A stretch of 64,000 nucleotides of DNA from Chamaea fasciata (GCA_029207755.1 JARCOQ010000003.1:86447994-86511993); one strand, 5' to 3'. Counted from the stretch's first letter, positions 46,474 through 59,300 are shown. Numbers and translations are program-made. The notes: generated from the letters alone by a model not told the origin.

Positions 46474-46809
46474 TGTAAAAATACCCTCCACTTGCCTCCG
46501 GGGACTTGAGATTACTCAGTTATTGGTAGGCTTTGGAGGGAATTTTACCAAGGATGAGATAAAGATATCAGAACAGGCCCTTTCCCCAGGACCTCTGTCC
46601 CAGGCGTTTATTCTTCAAAATTCCGGGGGGGGGGGGGGGGGTAGAGAGAGAACCAAGGAAAGGCAAGGCATTATATAGCCCCCCACTCAGGGAAAAGATA
46701 GTTGGACCAGAGCCAATAGAGTCAGAGAAGGAAGGATGGGTCATTCTATGTGGTAAGGAAACACCAGGGGGTCAGAAGGGAGAAACCATTCCCCTAGAGA
46801 ATTACAACA
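46474..46809 (-). mobile_element. Solo LTR, compact, 336 bp
   Basis: On the minus strand it starts TGTTGTAATTC and ends TATTTTTACA. It has an inverted CCAAT box (46713-46717), a TATATAA box (46671-46677) and AATAAA (46607-46612), ordered as U3 promoter, R, polyadenylation signal. The flanks ATGTCC (46468-46473) and ATATCT (46810-46815) agree at four of six positions and differ by two transitions, compatible with an aged 6-bp duplication. The compact layout recalls ERVK-like or alpharetrovirus-like LTRs. A run of 17 G on the plus strand lies between TATA box and AATAAA. No coding region is attached. Confidence 0.75.
46625..46641. repeat. Homopolymer run of 17 G
   Basis: An uninterrupted G run (C on the LTR's own sense strand) inside the R-like part of the LTR. 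Could form a quadruplex; run length may also be affected by sequencing error. Confidence 0.95.
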
Positions 46810-46815
46810 ATATCT

Positions 46816-47324
46816 CTCTCATTTTCAATGACTGTTGATGCAATATAAATATTATGCATATAAAACATATTACTGCTTCGTATTGGAGTTTATTGTGGAG
46901 TTTATTTTTTATTTGGTTTCCATATAAAAGTTTAGAAAATATATTTGATTAATCTAAGACTTAGTGAAATCATATGATTATATGAATGACTTAAAGAAAA
47001 AGGTTTAGAAACAGAGTTTTTAAAGCAATACACTGCAAAGCCTGAAAAATGTGCTGAGAAGTTGATATACTTGGGAATATCATCTGAAAAAAAAATATAG
47101 AGGAAGGACTGGAATAGTGGCATGACATAAAAACTGAGCTCTTTAAAGGCTTGGGAATGGTTTAAAGATGAACTGAAAAATATATTTTCTGTCATCGTCA
47201 AAATTTTGACAGGTAGAAAATTACCATTTACAAAGAACTTCCTTCTTTGGGAGGACTAAAAAATGTATGTGGAAAGATCAGCAACACAAACTTCTCATTT
47301 CTGCTTTTTAAGTATTAGACAATT
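46816..47324. other. Unique AT-rich DNA
   Basis: No feature recognised. Confidence 0.4.
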
Positions 47325-48765
47325 AGACACAGACAAACCTGTGTGTCCAAATGCAATATGTCCATGGGTAGCAGAGGAGCTGGCTGATGTTTCTGAGGGG
47401 GCAGCCTTATAATTTTCAAAATCAAATGGAAATTGTGAAAGGTTTCTGATGACTAGTAAAAGGTAAACATCACAACCATCTTCCAGGAGAAGGATCCAAG
47501 TAAAGGTCTCACCTCAGCTCTTATGGGGCAAATCCTGTCAGAAGCTATTTCTCAAGACACAATAGACAATTTAAGTAACTGGAGGCGGCTAGCTTGTGTG
47601 TACCAAAGGGAACTCATGCCTGGGCAACCTAACTGCTTTCTGCAACAAAGTGATTTTTGATGATGCTTCACACTTTGACATTAGGAAGATCTTTGGCACA
47701 GTCCCTCATAGTCTGCTCACTACTGAAATTTTGAGATATGGTGTGGACAGGTAGACAGTAAGGTACATAGAAAACTGACTGAACTGCTGGACTCAAAGAC
47801 AAGCAGCTAATGCTGGAAAGAGCAGGTGCTCAACTGGTGCATGCTGATATTGTGGCTTCTTTCAGGAATCAGTCCTGGAAAAAATGCATATTAATGCCTT
47901 TATAAAAACCTAGATGGTAGGACAGAGCATTCTCTCAGCAAATTTGCAAACAACCCCAGAGTATGAAGAGCACATAGAGGGCAAGACAATTATTAAGAGG
48001 GTCCTGGACAGGTGGGAGAAATGGGCTAGCAGGAACCTCAGGAAGTTCACTGAAAGCAAACACAGAAGTCTGCACCTGGAGAGCAGTAAACCCAATTACT
48101 AGTATGTTCTGGCGATTGACCAGCTGGAAAGCAGCTTTGCAAAAGCTGGTGGACTCTAAGCAGATGATGAGCCAGCAGGGCATCCTTGCAGGAGAGGCCA
48201 ATTGCCTTCTGGGCTGCCCAAGCAGGACTGCAGCCAGCAGACTGGGGGAAATAATCCTTGTCCTCAATTCAGCACCGGTGAGACCATGACAACCATGTTT
48301 TGGTTTTTCACAGAATCTGGGCTGCCCTTTACAAATAAACATGGGCATCCTGGGACTTGTCCAGCACAGGCCACTATGTCTGTCATGGGGCTGGAGCACG
48401 TGATAAACTGGGAAAAGCTGAGAGGGTTGGGTTGACTCATCCTGGAGAAAAGAAGGCTCAGTGAGACCATATTGCTGTCTGCATCTACCTGATCTGTGGG
48501 TTCAGAAGACATGGAGTAATCTCATGAAAGTGTCCAGTGATTGGAAGAGATCAAAGGACAGTAATCAGAACATGGGAAATTGGAGCAAGTTGGAGCAAGA
48601 GAGGAGTGCAGTGAGTGTGAAACCCTGGTGGTATTCAGCCTTGTGGATATAGTCTTGCACAGCCTGACTGAATTTGTTCTGCTTTTAGAAGGATGTTGGA
48701 CTAAACTACAAGAAGTCCCTCCTGGCCTTATTATTTTTTGATTCAGTGATTCTCTGATATTAATT
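47325..48765 (+). mobile_element. CR1 LINE, plus strand, about 1.4 kb, decayed
   Basis: The longest CR1 in the window. It starts near GAGGAGCTGGCTGATGTTTC, passes through CATCTTCCAGGAGAAGGATC, AACTCATGCCTGGGCAACCT and TTTGGCACAGTCCCTCATAG (reverse transcriptase region), then AATTTGCAAACAACCCCAGA, CTGGACAGGTGGGAGAAATG, CTGTCATGGGGCTGGAGCAC and the 3' end GATTCAGTGATTCTCTGA. The order is complete over ORF2's second half and tail, but the frame is broken many times. The 154-codon minus frame over it (47935-48399) is antisense to the LINE and not a gene. Confidence 0.93.
47600..48480 (+). pseudogene. CR1 ORF2 remnant (reverse transcriptase part)
   Basis: The DNA order corresponds to the CR1 reverse transcriptase and following thumb/C-terminal region, which in active elements copies RNA at the target site. 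Here only short plus-strand frames of about 60-80 codons survive, interrupted by stops and shifts, so the catalytic frame is lost. Identification is by nucleotide similarity remembered for the family, not by an intact protein motif. Confidence 0.7.
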
Positions 48766-51700
48766 TATTGCTTGTTGAAAATAGCAAGTTTTTTGATTAT
48801 TTTTATTGAAATATTCTCAATGGCAAGGAAATCCAAGTCCATTTCCCCAACTAGCCTACCTGGACTTGATTTATTTTAACAGCTCTAGAGAGTGACAGCA
48901 GATTATCTTCAGATACTCAATAAGTCTCATTTTAGATGAAACTTCAGTTCCACAAAGTATGAGTTGGGACACACATACTTCATAGTGATTTCTGAATTTT
49001 CATTTAAGGTTAACAAAATGTAGTGAGTAAGCAGCACTGAAACAAAATCCAGAACTTAACCATTTAAAGAAAAAAGATATCTTACTAGGCTAAAAAATCG
49101 CACTTTTGTTGTTTGTGGGGTTTTATGCCTTACAATTTTTTTTTTCATTTTCTAATGAAAATCTAGGAGGAAGCCTGGATAGGAAAAAAAATAGAGTTTT
49201 TTTACATTTTGGCAGCAAAGGAATTATCTAGCTAACTGGGAAATATGGGTATCAACTCTCATAGATATAAGACCTTTATCTCCTGTGGTTTAGTGAAAAA
49301 ATCTGCAAAAAGCTTATTCCCCATGTTGTTTGGCACCTTTATTTGCTGGGCAGACAAGAGCCTACATCTAAAATAAAAAAAAAAAAGTAAAAATATTTTA
49401 ATAAAAAAATTAAAATAAAAATATAAAGGAAGAAAAAATGTATTTGAAATCTCTGTGTTCATTATTTTTGCAATTTTGGAAAACATGAATAGAAGGACTT
49501 AAAAATGTGAGACAGATGGACTGGATGCTCTGTCATTTTAGCAAAATCTTTTAATAATTAACGTGTCTTGATCTCACTGCCACTATTTAAAGCTGAAATA
49601 GAGGCTGGAAAACATTAAAGAGTTATGAAAGCATAGGATGCATATATTTAATGAGGCTCATGCCAAATGATATAGGATATTTTATCACCAGCATGAGAAG
49701 AAGTTTTAAAAAAGATCTTACTCCTCTGTGAATTAATAGCCTGTTATTACTCATCAATAATTCATCCAGTTCTTGTGGCTACTACACAGTGTGAGTTCTG
49801 TGTCCTAGATCTGAATAAAGTAGAATTTCTGCTCCAATTTTCACAAAGAATTATATAATTTCTTGACCAATAGATCTTTAGGCAAATATAGAAACTGTAG
49901 CTGGAAGGACTTCAATTTTTTAATTTTCCTTATTGGCGTGTTTTACAAAGTTTTGCTCTTTGGAGGTGTGTTGCATTCTGACACTTTGGCTTTAACTGTA
50001 GAACTCTGAGGAAGTATTGTAATAATACCTATGAAAGCACACGTCTTGTAAGTCAAATGAAATATAATATTATTTCAGGCAGTTTGGGTTCTGGTTGCAC
50101 TCATGGAATTAGATGGCTGAGTATCAGCTGTTCAGGTGTTAGGGGAGGAGAATCAAAACCAAGGCCCTGAATAACTTTGTAACTCGTAGCAGAAGTGAGC
50201 AAAATTATAGACAATGTCATCTGAACACTGATAGCACATCAGCGAGTAACTCTCAAGCAACAAAATACCAATCTATTGGTTGACAGGGCAACAGAGGCAC
50301 AGAAATTAGTGTTCAATGTAATTGCACCTAGGTGAGTTAACAGGCCATATGCTCCTGGAAATTAGGGAGTAAACTTGAAAGGAAGTGTAAAGCTTATTCT
50401 CCTTCTCAGTAAGTTAAGAACTTTCAGATATAATGTATATCATTGGAAGGACTTTTTTTTTTTATCTTTGAACCTAAACTCTTTGTCAGAAAATTTATTC
50501 TAAATTCATTCCACTTAGCTTCTGGCACCTTCCTGAGGAGTCTAACCTAGGCACAAAAATGGCATAAGCTATTTCTGTACTTAACAGAATGACACCTCAA
50601 GAGAGAAATTTAAATGAGATAAGTTCTGAATCATCTTGTGCAGAGCCTACCTCTCTCCAACAGGTATAGACACAAATATCTGGTTGAAGACTAAATTGAG
50701 ATTGAATAAATCTAGTTTTTTGTAGTTATAAGCAAATGGAGGCTTAAAACTATTCAGACCTGTGTCAAGTTAATTAGGAAGGTACTAGCAGAATTGCATA
50801 AGAGTTTAAGCAGTGTATTGCCTTTAGTTTTGTCTTTCTGGTGCTACACAGTAAAATAAGAATTTCATCTTTCCTTTGAAAAAAAAACCCAAAAAACAAC
50901 AAACCTAAAAAGTAGAAATCTACTCACAACCTCTGAAAAGAAAATAAATTTACAATGTGGTCTAACAAGTAATAAAGCAATATCCCCCTGAGCAGGCAAG
51001 CGGAGTAAAAATCTCTCTCACAAGGATATGAACTTTGTAGCAAAGCACTTCCACCAGACTAGAAGATGTGGATATGAAAGTACAAAATATCCCACATTGA
51101 CTGTCTGGCTGCATTGATTGTTTTATCTGTTCACATCACTGCTAAGGCTGCTCTAAAGATCAGAGGTACCTAACTCCTGTATTACCTACATGAAAGTCAA
51201 CCTCTGGAGAGTGATTCCACTCACTCTGAAGTAGTTGCCTGGTCCAACCTTCCCTTACTGAACCATAGCTTCTCCAGGCATATTTTGCTCTGTGCAAAGA
51301 GACCTTGAGAGCAAGACGCACATTCCCATGAGCACCCAGAAAATTTTTACTGTCTGATAGATACAGCTGAGAAGTAGGACTTGCAAAATTCAGGGCTAAT
51401 CATTATGTTCTGCCTAATCTAACCTCGAGCTAACTTGGGTCTCATCAGTCATCTGGGAAAAAGTTGGCTTTCATTGCTTCTTGGAACAGCATAACCCTTA
51501 TAATTGTCAAGCTGAGATCTCCCATCTCCCTGCTCTTTCTTTTGCGTAGTTTTTTTATATATTCTACTGCATTTGTGTTTCTGTCCTAGATCCTTCTGAT
51601 GGTATTACCATCTCAACGCTTATATTTCTCCATTTTCACTCTACTTATCTTGCCTGGGTTTGCCTTCTGTAGTCTGTCAGCAACAGTGTTTGTGATAAAA

Positions 51701-52106
51701 CTTGGTGAATGTCATACAGCCATTCTGCAAAGAGCTGAGCTTTGAATTATAGGTGGCTCAAGCCCTGGCTATTGATCATCTAAGGGCTTGATTCAGAAAC
51801 CTAGGCCTTTAATTACCATTAAGGGTAACTTAGGACATAGTTATCATTAAAGAACAATATCAGTCTCCCCTAGGTTTGTTCCAAGAAGGTGCTGTTCTCC
51901 TATCTGAAAAATGTCTTCTTACGTGGGTTCACTACCCTTCCTAACTTCAATGGGAAGTAATGAAGAGCCTGCTCTTTTGGCTGCTCTGAAGGTGTTGATT
52001 TGCCTCAATCTCTTTGGAAGTAGATAATTCTTCTCTTTGTTTATGGAGGAAGCCCTTTTAGTACAAGATATTTTAGGCTGTGGAATGCCTCAGCTGCAGA
52101 TTCAGA
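48766..52106. other. Unique DNA, no gene seen
   Basis: Mainly AT-rich. An A-rich low-complexity segment lies at 49370-49440. The part 51120-52050 is somewhat GC-richer without repeats and contains no frame with a known domain; it could hold a non-coding exon or regulatory DNA, but nothing shows this directly. Confidence 0.4.
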
Positions 52107-52112
52107 TATTCT
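52107..52112. repeat. Left target-site duplication TATTCT
   Basis: Matches 52716-52721 perfectly, immediately left of TGTCCTGG. Confidence 0.85.
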
Positions 52113-52715
52113 TGTCCTGGTTTTGGCTGGAATAGAGTTAATGTTCTTCACAGTGGATGTGTTTTGGATCTCTGCTGAACACAGTGATGGTAATAGAAAT
52201 GGTTTTTTAATTGCTTAGCAGGGCTTATACAGAGCCAAGGCCTTTTCTGCTTTTCGTACTTCCACACTGATGGGGAAGCTGAGGCTGCAGGGGGAAGTTG
52301 GAAGGGGAAACAACCAGGGCAGCTGACTCTGAGTGACCAAAAGATACTCCAGACCATATGAGATCATGCTCAGCATTGAAGTGAGGGAAAGAAGGAGGAA
52401 AAGAAAAGAGTGTATTTGGAAAAAAATGTATTTGGAGTGATAGCATCTGTGTTCCCAAAGAAACATTTATGTGTGATGTGCCCCAGCTCTCCTGGGGATG
52501 GCTGAACACCTGCCTGCCCATGGATGCAGTGAATTAATTCCTTGTTTTGCTTTGCTTGTGTGTGTGGTTTTTGCTTAACCTACATAAACTGTTTTCATCT
52601 CAACTCACAAGCCTTCTGTCTTTTAGTCTTCCAGTTTTCTCCCCAGTGCTTCTGGTGGAGGAGTGGGAAAGATGCTGCACGGGACTTGCATGTTGGCTAG
52701 GGTTAAACCCCAACA
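52113..52715 (+). mobile_element. Solo LTR of the avian ERVL type, 603 bp
   Basis: Starts TGTCCTGGTTTTGGCTGG and then AATAGAGTTAATGTTCTTCA, a hallmark of the common avian ERVL LTR. It continues with GGCAGCTGACTCTGAGTGAC, ACCATATGAGATCATGCTCA and TAAACTGTTTTCATCTCAAC, and ends GGGTTAAACCCCAACA. It is flanked by a perfect 6-bp match TATTCT; ERVL usually duplicates 5 bp, so one matching base may be chance. The expected TATA box after CATGCTCAG is not preserved. No internal genes. The minus-strand frames of 69-98 codons are shadows. Confidence 0.92.
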
Positions 52716-52721
52716 TATTCT
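52716..52721. repeat. Right target-site duplication TATTCT
   Basis: Perfect match to 52107-52112, directly after the LTR end. Confidence 0.85.
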
Positions 52722-52818
52722 CAGGTGTGCTATAACACAAGAGTCATACAAGTGAATATCCTTCCTCAGCTGGCAAACTCTCTTCTTGTTACAAACTGTC
52801 AAACAGAAAGCATTTCCC

Positions 52819-52849
52819 TATATATATATATACATATATATATATATAA
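52819..52849. repeat. TA dinucleotide repeat
   Basis: About fifteen TA units with one CA interruption, followed by T run. Confidence 0.95.
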
Positions 52850-52959
52850 TTTTTTTTTGAGTGAAAATGACCAGAATCACTCCTTATGCTTCTCCAGATG
52901 GAAATCATGTAAATGAAGGTTTTTAACAGATCAAATTTGAACTCAGCTGTCTTAATCAT

Positions 52960-53510
52960 AGACAGTGTGAGATTCCAGCTAAAGTACTGTGTCCAGGTCT
53001 GGAGTCTTCAGCACAGGAGGGACATGGATCTGTTAGAGTGGGTCCGGAGGACAGCCACAATGATTATTCTGGGACTGGAGCACCTTTCCTACAAAGAAAG
53101 GCTGAGTCAGATGGGGTTGTTCAGTCTGGAGATGAGAAGACACTGGGGAAACCTTTTTACAGCCTTTAAGTACTTAAAGGAGGTTTAAAAAATCAAAGAG
53201 GGAGAATGACTTGTTCCGTGGACAGACAGTGATAGAACAAAGGGAAACAGTTTTAAATGGAAAGAGTAGAGATTTAAATTAGGTTTTAAGAAAATTCTTT
53301 TTTCAGAGGGAAGTGAGGCACTAGAACAGTTTGCCCAGAGAAGTTGTGGATGCCCCATCTGTGACAGTGTTCAAAGCCAAGTTGGATGGATCCCTGAGCA
53401 ACCTGATCTAGTGGCAGGTGTCCCTGCCCGTGGCAAAGAATGGAGGTATTGGAATAGATGATCATTAAAGTGCCTTCCTACCCTAACCATTCTTTGATTT
53501 TATGATTATG
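52960..53510 (+). mobile_element. CR1 LINE, plus strand, 3' part
   Basis: Shows AGTACTGTGTCCAGGTCTGG, AGGACAGCCACAATGATTAT, GGCTGAGTCAGATGGGGTTG, then AGGCACTAGAACAGTTTGCC, GAAGTTGTGGATGCCCCATC and CTAACCATTCTTTGATTTTATG at the end. A plus frame at 52913-53188 contains YKERLSQMGLFSLEMRR, the conserved CR1 ORF2 C-terminal sequence, and then stops. Tail wording (GTGGCAGGTGTCCCTGCCCG) points to a CR1 subfamily different from the 23.1 kb copy. Confidence 0.95.
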
Positions 53511-55734
53511 CAGCTTTTTGATTAAACAAGTCAGTCTTATTTCTATTATATATCAAAGCTAGACTTAGTGAAAAAGTATCTCTTCATATTCACTATAAAT
53601 GCATGCCAATTGCATTACATAACATGTGGCACACCTAAATTTTATTCATAACAATTTTTTTCCTTTTAAAGTCCATTTATTTTGTTTATTTTATTTATTC
53701 TGACTGGTCAAAATTTCAAATCACAAAATTTTGTTTCCATAGGGATTAATTACAAAAAGAACCACTCTGGCAGTCCTCTGCCTTCTGCAGTGCAAACTTT
53801 CAAAGGCATTTGGTACTTAATGTAGAAACGTGTAGGCTGAACTGAACTGTTTGAGTGCTCTGAGGTGGACATAAAAGAATCAGTTGGGCTATGAGCAACA
53901 AACAGAACTTCTCTGGTGATGAGATTAAGCATTTTCCCAAGTAAGGAAATTGTAACTGAGCTCCTCTGGTGTGTGGGATTCATAGGTACAAAAGTGCATG
54001 GAGTTCCACCCTGAAAGGAATTATCTTTGAGTGACATAGAATTTTGCCCTTGAAAAGAGCATGAAGTCTCCTGATAATGGATTTACTCATCAGTCACTTA
54101 GGTGGCTTGTCCAGCCTCCATAATGAACACAAGCAGCATTGAAAACTCTCAGTATCTTAATCAGATTATTATAATTTTCTGCACATTACAAAACAGGCTA
54201 TTGTCTTACTAACTGTGAGGCTTATCAGAAAAATCATTATTGGCAGGAAATTTTAGTAAGATCTGTGGCAAGTTTTGTCTAACATCTGAGAAGACTTTAT
54301 CTCCCATTGTTTTTCCATGCTAAAATATTATTAAGAGAATGAAATTACAGAGATGTCATGAGGTGAACAGGTCCAGAGGAAACACTCAACCACAGAGAGC
54401 TATAAATGGGAAATACATCCCTAAAATGATTATAAAATTAATGTGTAAAGGAAAAAAAAGAAATTCCTGATAAAGTTTTGTAAATTTGGAAAGAAGACAT
54501 AATTGATATTGTCTAAGGACAATAAAAAAAGATTTTCTCTGTGATGGAAATTATTACCAAGAAAACAGGAAAGGAGAAGTATTGCATAGAGAATAAATAG
54601 ATTGCACACAACTAAGCATGAAGGTTGTATAAAAGGACAGTCCATAGGAAGTGAAAGGGTCATTTCCCTAGGAAACAATGCTCTGAGAAGGTAGGAAATG
54701 GTTTAAGGTGTTTTTCTGGGTGTTTTTGTTTGGTTGGTTTGTTGGTTGGTTGGGGTTTTTTTTCTTTTTTATTTTTTTATTTTTTTATTTACATATCTGC
54801 TGGTAGCTAAAGAAAAGAGGCACTGTTTGCTTAAAAACCCTTGCCGCCTATCTGGGTTTTCTGTGGTTCTTGTCAAGATGGAACGAGAATAATCTAATGA
54901 CAGCAAAAGAGGGTTTTTTATTTTATCCACACAAATCTCTAAGCAGACAAGGATAATGGCAAGGAAATAAATAGAAGCCAGAAACCAAGCAAATAAAGGA
55001 AGGGGGAGAAAATCAACAAATTGGACTGAACTAATATAACAGGCCTCAGTTTTATTAGATCTCAAACAAGTTATTGTTAAGTACTCACTATGTTGTATGC
55101 ATAAGAATATTATAAATAAATGCAATAATACAATCCTCCTGTCGCCTTGTTCTTTTATCTGCTACATGGGAAATTAATGTCAAAGTATGTCAACAGAAGT
55201 AAATCTCAGTAGAACAGACAGCCAAAAAGTAAGGAAAAATTTTCTTACTTTTAGTACTAAGAAATTCTTAGGTGTCCATTTCCATCCTCCCAAATGCTGT
55301 CTTTAGCAACATATCGTGTATTCTGTATTTTGACTCAGATGCCAAAAAAGCATGAACAACAACAACAAAAAGAATCCATCATGACAAAGGTGAAGAAAAA
55401 TGTTAGCCTACACAACAGATTTTCTGGGAGTGTGGTTTTATAATGAAAGATAGATAGAACTGGAAGTAATGTTCAAATCTGCATCCATGTTTTGAAATTT
55501 TCTGCACTTACATATATACTGACCCTGCTTGAAAGTGATAAGGAAATCCTCCTCTTCTACAGAATAAAAAAACCCAACATAATCATGGCCTATTCTTATT
55601 TCAATCATATTTTATTTGGAATTGTATATTTATTTTTTAACCTTATAAATGCCAAAGCATTTCACTGATCTATTGTGTGGAAAATGATAAGAATCTTAGT
55701 TATAAGTGAGCTACAAGCTGAAATTCCAGCCTGC
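53511..55734. other. Unique DNA, no gene seen
   Basis: Mostly AT-rich. A G/T-rich simple stretch (GGTT units then T runs) lies at 54722-54792. The 95-codon minus frame at 53750-54037 and the 118-codon one at 54769-55125 have no recognisable domain and no exon signals; I do not call them. Confidence 0.4.
54722..54792. repeat. GGTT/T-rich low-complexity tract
   Basis: TTTGGTTGG units followed by T runs with A interruptions. Confidence 0.8.
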
Positions 55735-56325
55735 CCTTTCGTTAAAACTGTGATGTGGATGGACATCAGGGCAGTGATGTTAATTCCTGGGCTGCTCAGG
55801 AACTCCCCAGCCAGGGATCTGCATACCTGAGATAATTGATTGCAGACAAAACTTTTAACCAGTTGACTGACTGCACTGCTAGCCACCTTCATCATCAGGC
55901 ATTTAGTCCAGAAGGATGCTGTGAGAGACAGTATCAAAAGCTTGGCTGAAGTCCAAAGTCTACTGGCTTGCCTAGATCGCTTTAGTGGGTTACCCTGTCA
56001 CAGAAGGAAATTAGGTTCAGCAAGCAGGACTTTCCCTTCATGACACTATGCTGTCTGGTACCAATGAATGTGTTGTTCTCCAGATGTTTTTCAGTACTTC
56101 ACAGAATAACCTTTTACATTATTTTATCAGACACTGAAGTGAGACTGATGGACCTGAAGTTTCCAGGCTCCTCCTTCTTTCTCTTCTTGAAAATAGGGAC
56201 ATTTGTCAGCTTCCAGTCAGCTGGGACCTCTCTGGATCCCCAAGACTGCTCAAAAAATCAAGTTGTCCCTAAATTTGCTGATTTATATCCCATGCAAATT
56301 ATCCCAAGGACCTCCAGGCAGCTCC
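55735..56325 (-). mobile_element. CR1 LINE internal fragment, minus strand
   Basis: Reversed CR1 reverse transcriptase region: CTCCCCAGCCAGGGATCTGC, GTCCAGAAGGATGCTGTGAG, GCTTGGCTGAAGTCCAAAGT, GTCACAGAAGGAAATTAGGT, AAATAGGGACATTTGTCAGC, CTTCCAGTCAGCTGGGACCT and CCCATGCAAATTATCCCAAG follow CR1 order. Unlike the other copies it has no 3' end, so it is an internal piece, perhaps split from its tail by deletion or rearrangement. The frame is broken. Confidence 0.88.
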
Positions 56326-59300
56326 TGCTGCAGAACTGATCAAACCATAGATAGAACAAATATTTGTAAAGAGCCAATAGAGAACTCCTCATAAAGATAC
56401 AAAAAAGGTCATGCAGATCAGCATTTTGTACACAGTTGAGATATTTGAGAGATATTTTATATGTAGTTAGGGTAATTGATAGCAGTGGGTTATTCGGTTA
56501 TTCATATGCTGGAGTGGTCACACTGGAGGATCATGGAGCAGCTGGAATTTTATCCAACCCTGCTGAAGATGCCGCTGCAGTGATTATTGCAGTGGAGACC
56601 CCCATTGCCATCAGACAACAATTGATCATGCTGTTCAACAGGCTTGATTTCCCATATGAGTGTTATCATTTGCCAAGATCCTGGTAAATTAGTTTTGCCT
56701 TTTAACAAACACTTTATCCGTGAGACTGTGAGTGCTTTCCTAAGAATTCACATACACATAATTACTAGAGTGGGATTAATGTGTCTGGAAAAGTGCAGAC
56801 AATTTTATTTATGTTTCAGGTCAAGAGTGCATTTGGAGCTTTGCTGCAAGGGAATTACAAATTTCAGGGACAAAACCCTGACCTGAAGAAAAAACGGCCT
56901 AGTCAAATGCAGTCTTTTATGAAATAAGATGGCAAAATTTGAAAAAACAAGTTAAGTGACTTATCAGGAAGTCATTAAAAATCACCAGCTATAGATACTT
57001 TCTAATTATTTGACCACCACTTTGAAAGAAGGCAAAGCATAAAAGAACTGAAAATAGGTGGATTTAAAATAAATGGATCTTAAAATACGTAAGTTTAACT
57101 CAAATACTCCAGTTCTGTGGATCATAGGAAATTCATGGATGTGGCAAGGGGAGTCTTCTGAAAAAGAATATTTGGTGCAATCAAAGAGGTTCCTTCCCCA
57201 AATATGATGAAAGTTCTAGCATGCTTGATAAAAGGTCTATCTCTGATTTTTAATAACGGAATTGTTAATATTCTTTATTTATTAGACATACAACCAGTAT
57301 CAGTCAAGGCATCTGATTTTCAAAAATAACACTTGTGCATTGGCATTTCCACTGATGGGCACATGGGGCAGGGGGCTGTAGTGTGCCGTGGGGTGGGGAA
57401 TCCACTGTCAATTACCTTCATAAAACCAAGTAATATATCTGTAACAAAAGCAGAAAAATGCTTTTAGATCCAGTAATTCAAATGTAGCCAGTAAGAACTG
57501 GCCTTCCTATTTTTGCATAAACTTTTCAATTTTTAGATAGTAAAGTTTTATATTTTGTTTCAAACTAAATGTCTCATGGAGTTAAAATTCAGATTAGCAT
57601 AACACCTTCATCAGCCAGATTCATAATATTTCCAAATCATACTACCCAGGTACTTAAGCACTAAATAAAGCTAACTAGCTGCTATCCTTACACAGTGGAG
57701 GGTGATAATTCTTTTGCACTTTTTTTCATGCTTTATTGACTAAAAGCTATGTCAACCATCTCATTAGTTTCTGAGAATCAATCTCTACTTAATACATTTA
57801 TAATTTATATTATAGTACACTCTATAACTGTTTGAGATACCTCATACTATTTTCTGATTTTTTTCTTCATTCTTCTTTTTCACAAATTTTTTCTAGTTTA
57901 TCATATTTAATCTCATCTACATTTGAATCATTTTGTGAAATTAAGAGGTTTTTTAAAAAAATCTGACCATTGTTGTGGTGCATCCCACTGCTGGAGATCT
58001 ATTACTTGGGGTGAAAAAATATGATGACATCTACCTTTTTTATTAAAAAGAAATATTTTTTACACATTTAAAAATTAAACAACACACACTCAACACTTTT
58101 GACTCATAAGTGAATCAAGAAATTCTTGAGGTATATCTGGGATTTCATTTTAACTGGTATATTTCACTTTTTTAGGCCAATCAATACCATGATACTGTTG
58201 GAATGCTGTGCTAAAGCTTTCTGAAAATAATTTTTTAGAAAGTATGTTTTTTTTTCCTTTGCATTCATTAAGAAGGTGAAAATTAAAATCTTGACTAATA
58301 TTTTTTAGTAATCTTGACTTCATAATAAGGTAAATTTGAAAAATGTTATTTCATTTGTTTCAAAAAAGCCTAAGAGATAAAGATAAATATTTAACCTTTT
58401 TTAGGAGATCACAAAGACATTAGAAACTTGTAGGAAGGAAGTAGCCCTCAGTAGATTTAATCATCTGGGATACTTCAGAGATGTGCCTTCACCTGAACGG
58501 CGTGGCTTCTCTTGCAGTTTAAGCAGAAAAAATCTTTTTGTGTATTGAAATAACCTTGTAACTCCAACTCTATGATACATAGTCATGTAGTCTATTTTTA
58601 AATGTTCACTACATCCCACACTTTTGAATTAGCATAAATAGTGTCATTTGGGGTTTCTTTGTACTCAAATACAAAAGTATCCAATTAAGGCAAAGCTTCC
58701 AGATATATGTGACAGCACATAACCTCTGTGGTAGACTCAACGCCAAAATCAAGAGATACGCCAGAGATAAAGTCAGTCCTTTACTTAAGTATGGACTATC
58801 CATTACTGTTGACTGATTTCTCAGCACATTGTGTCTCATTATTTACCTATTTTAAGTGAAATAGAAGCTGCAATTTCAGTTAACTGGATCCACTGGCAAC
58901 AGTACAATTTGATTTGAAAACTAATACTTTGTATGACTTTGTACTTGGGTAACTAGAGAGGATTGCGGCATTACAAGAAGACAGTAACAAGGACAGATCA
59001 GTTTGTACCCATTGTCCTTTACCTTGCAAGGTTTGTCACAAGGATGGGATTAATGTTGTACTATTTTCTGTTCTCATTATGCTCTACCTAGAAGAGAATG
59101 AGGCATCAGAATTTTAATTCCTCCTGTTTTTAACACTTCACATGTTCTGCAGTTTCTAGTAGAATGATAGTTTTTCTTTTTTCATTCAGTGATTTGTTTT
59201 GAGTAAATTCATTGTTTGAGACACTGATAGTGTTTAAGTTCTGTTGTGCTTATTCTGATTGTCATAGATATCTTTCTGACCATTGTGAACTGGAAAAAGT

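Noticed and set aside
47935..48399. 154-codon minus-strand open frame, the longest in the window
   Set aside because: It is antisense to a decayed CR1 whose similarity runs on the plus strand; no protein motif is visible.
53750..54037. 95-codon minus frame
   Set aside because: No known motif and no exon signals; a chance frame or unrecognised conserved DNA.
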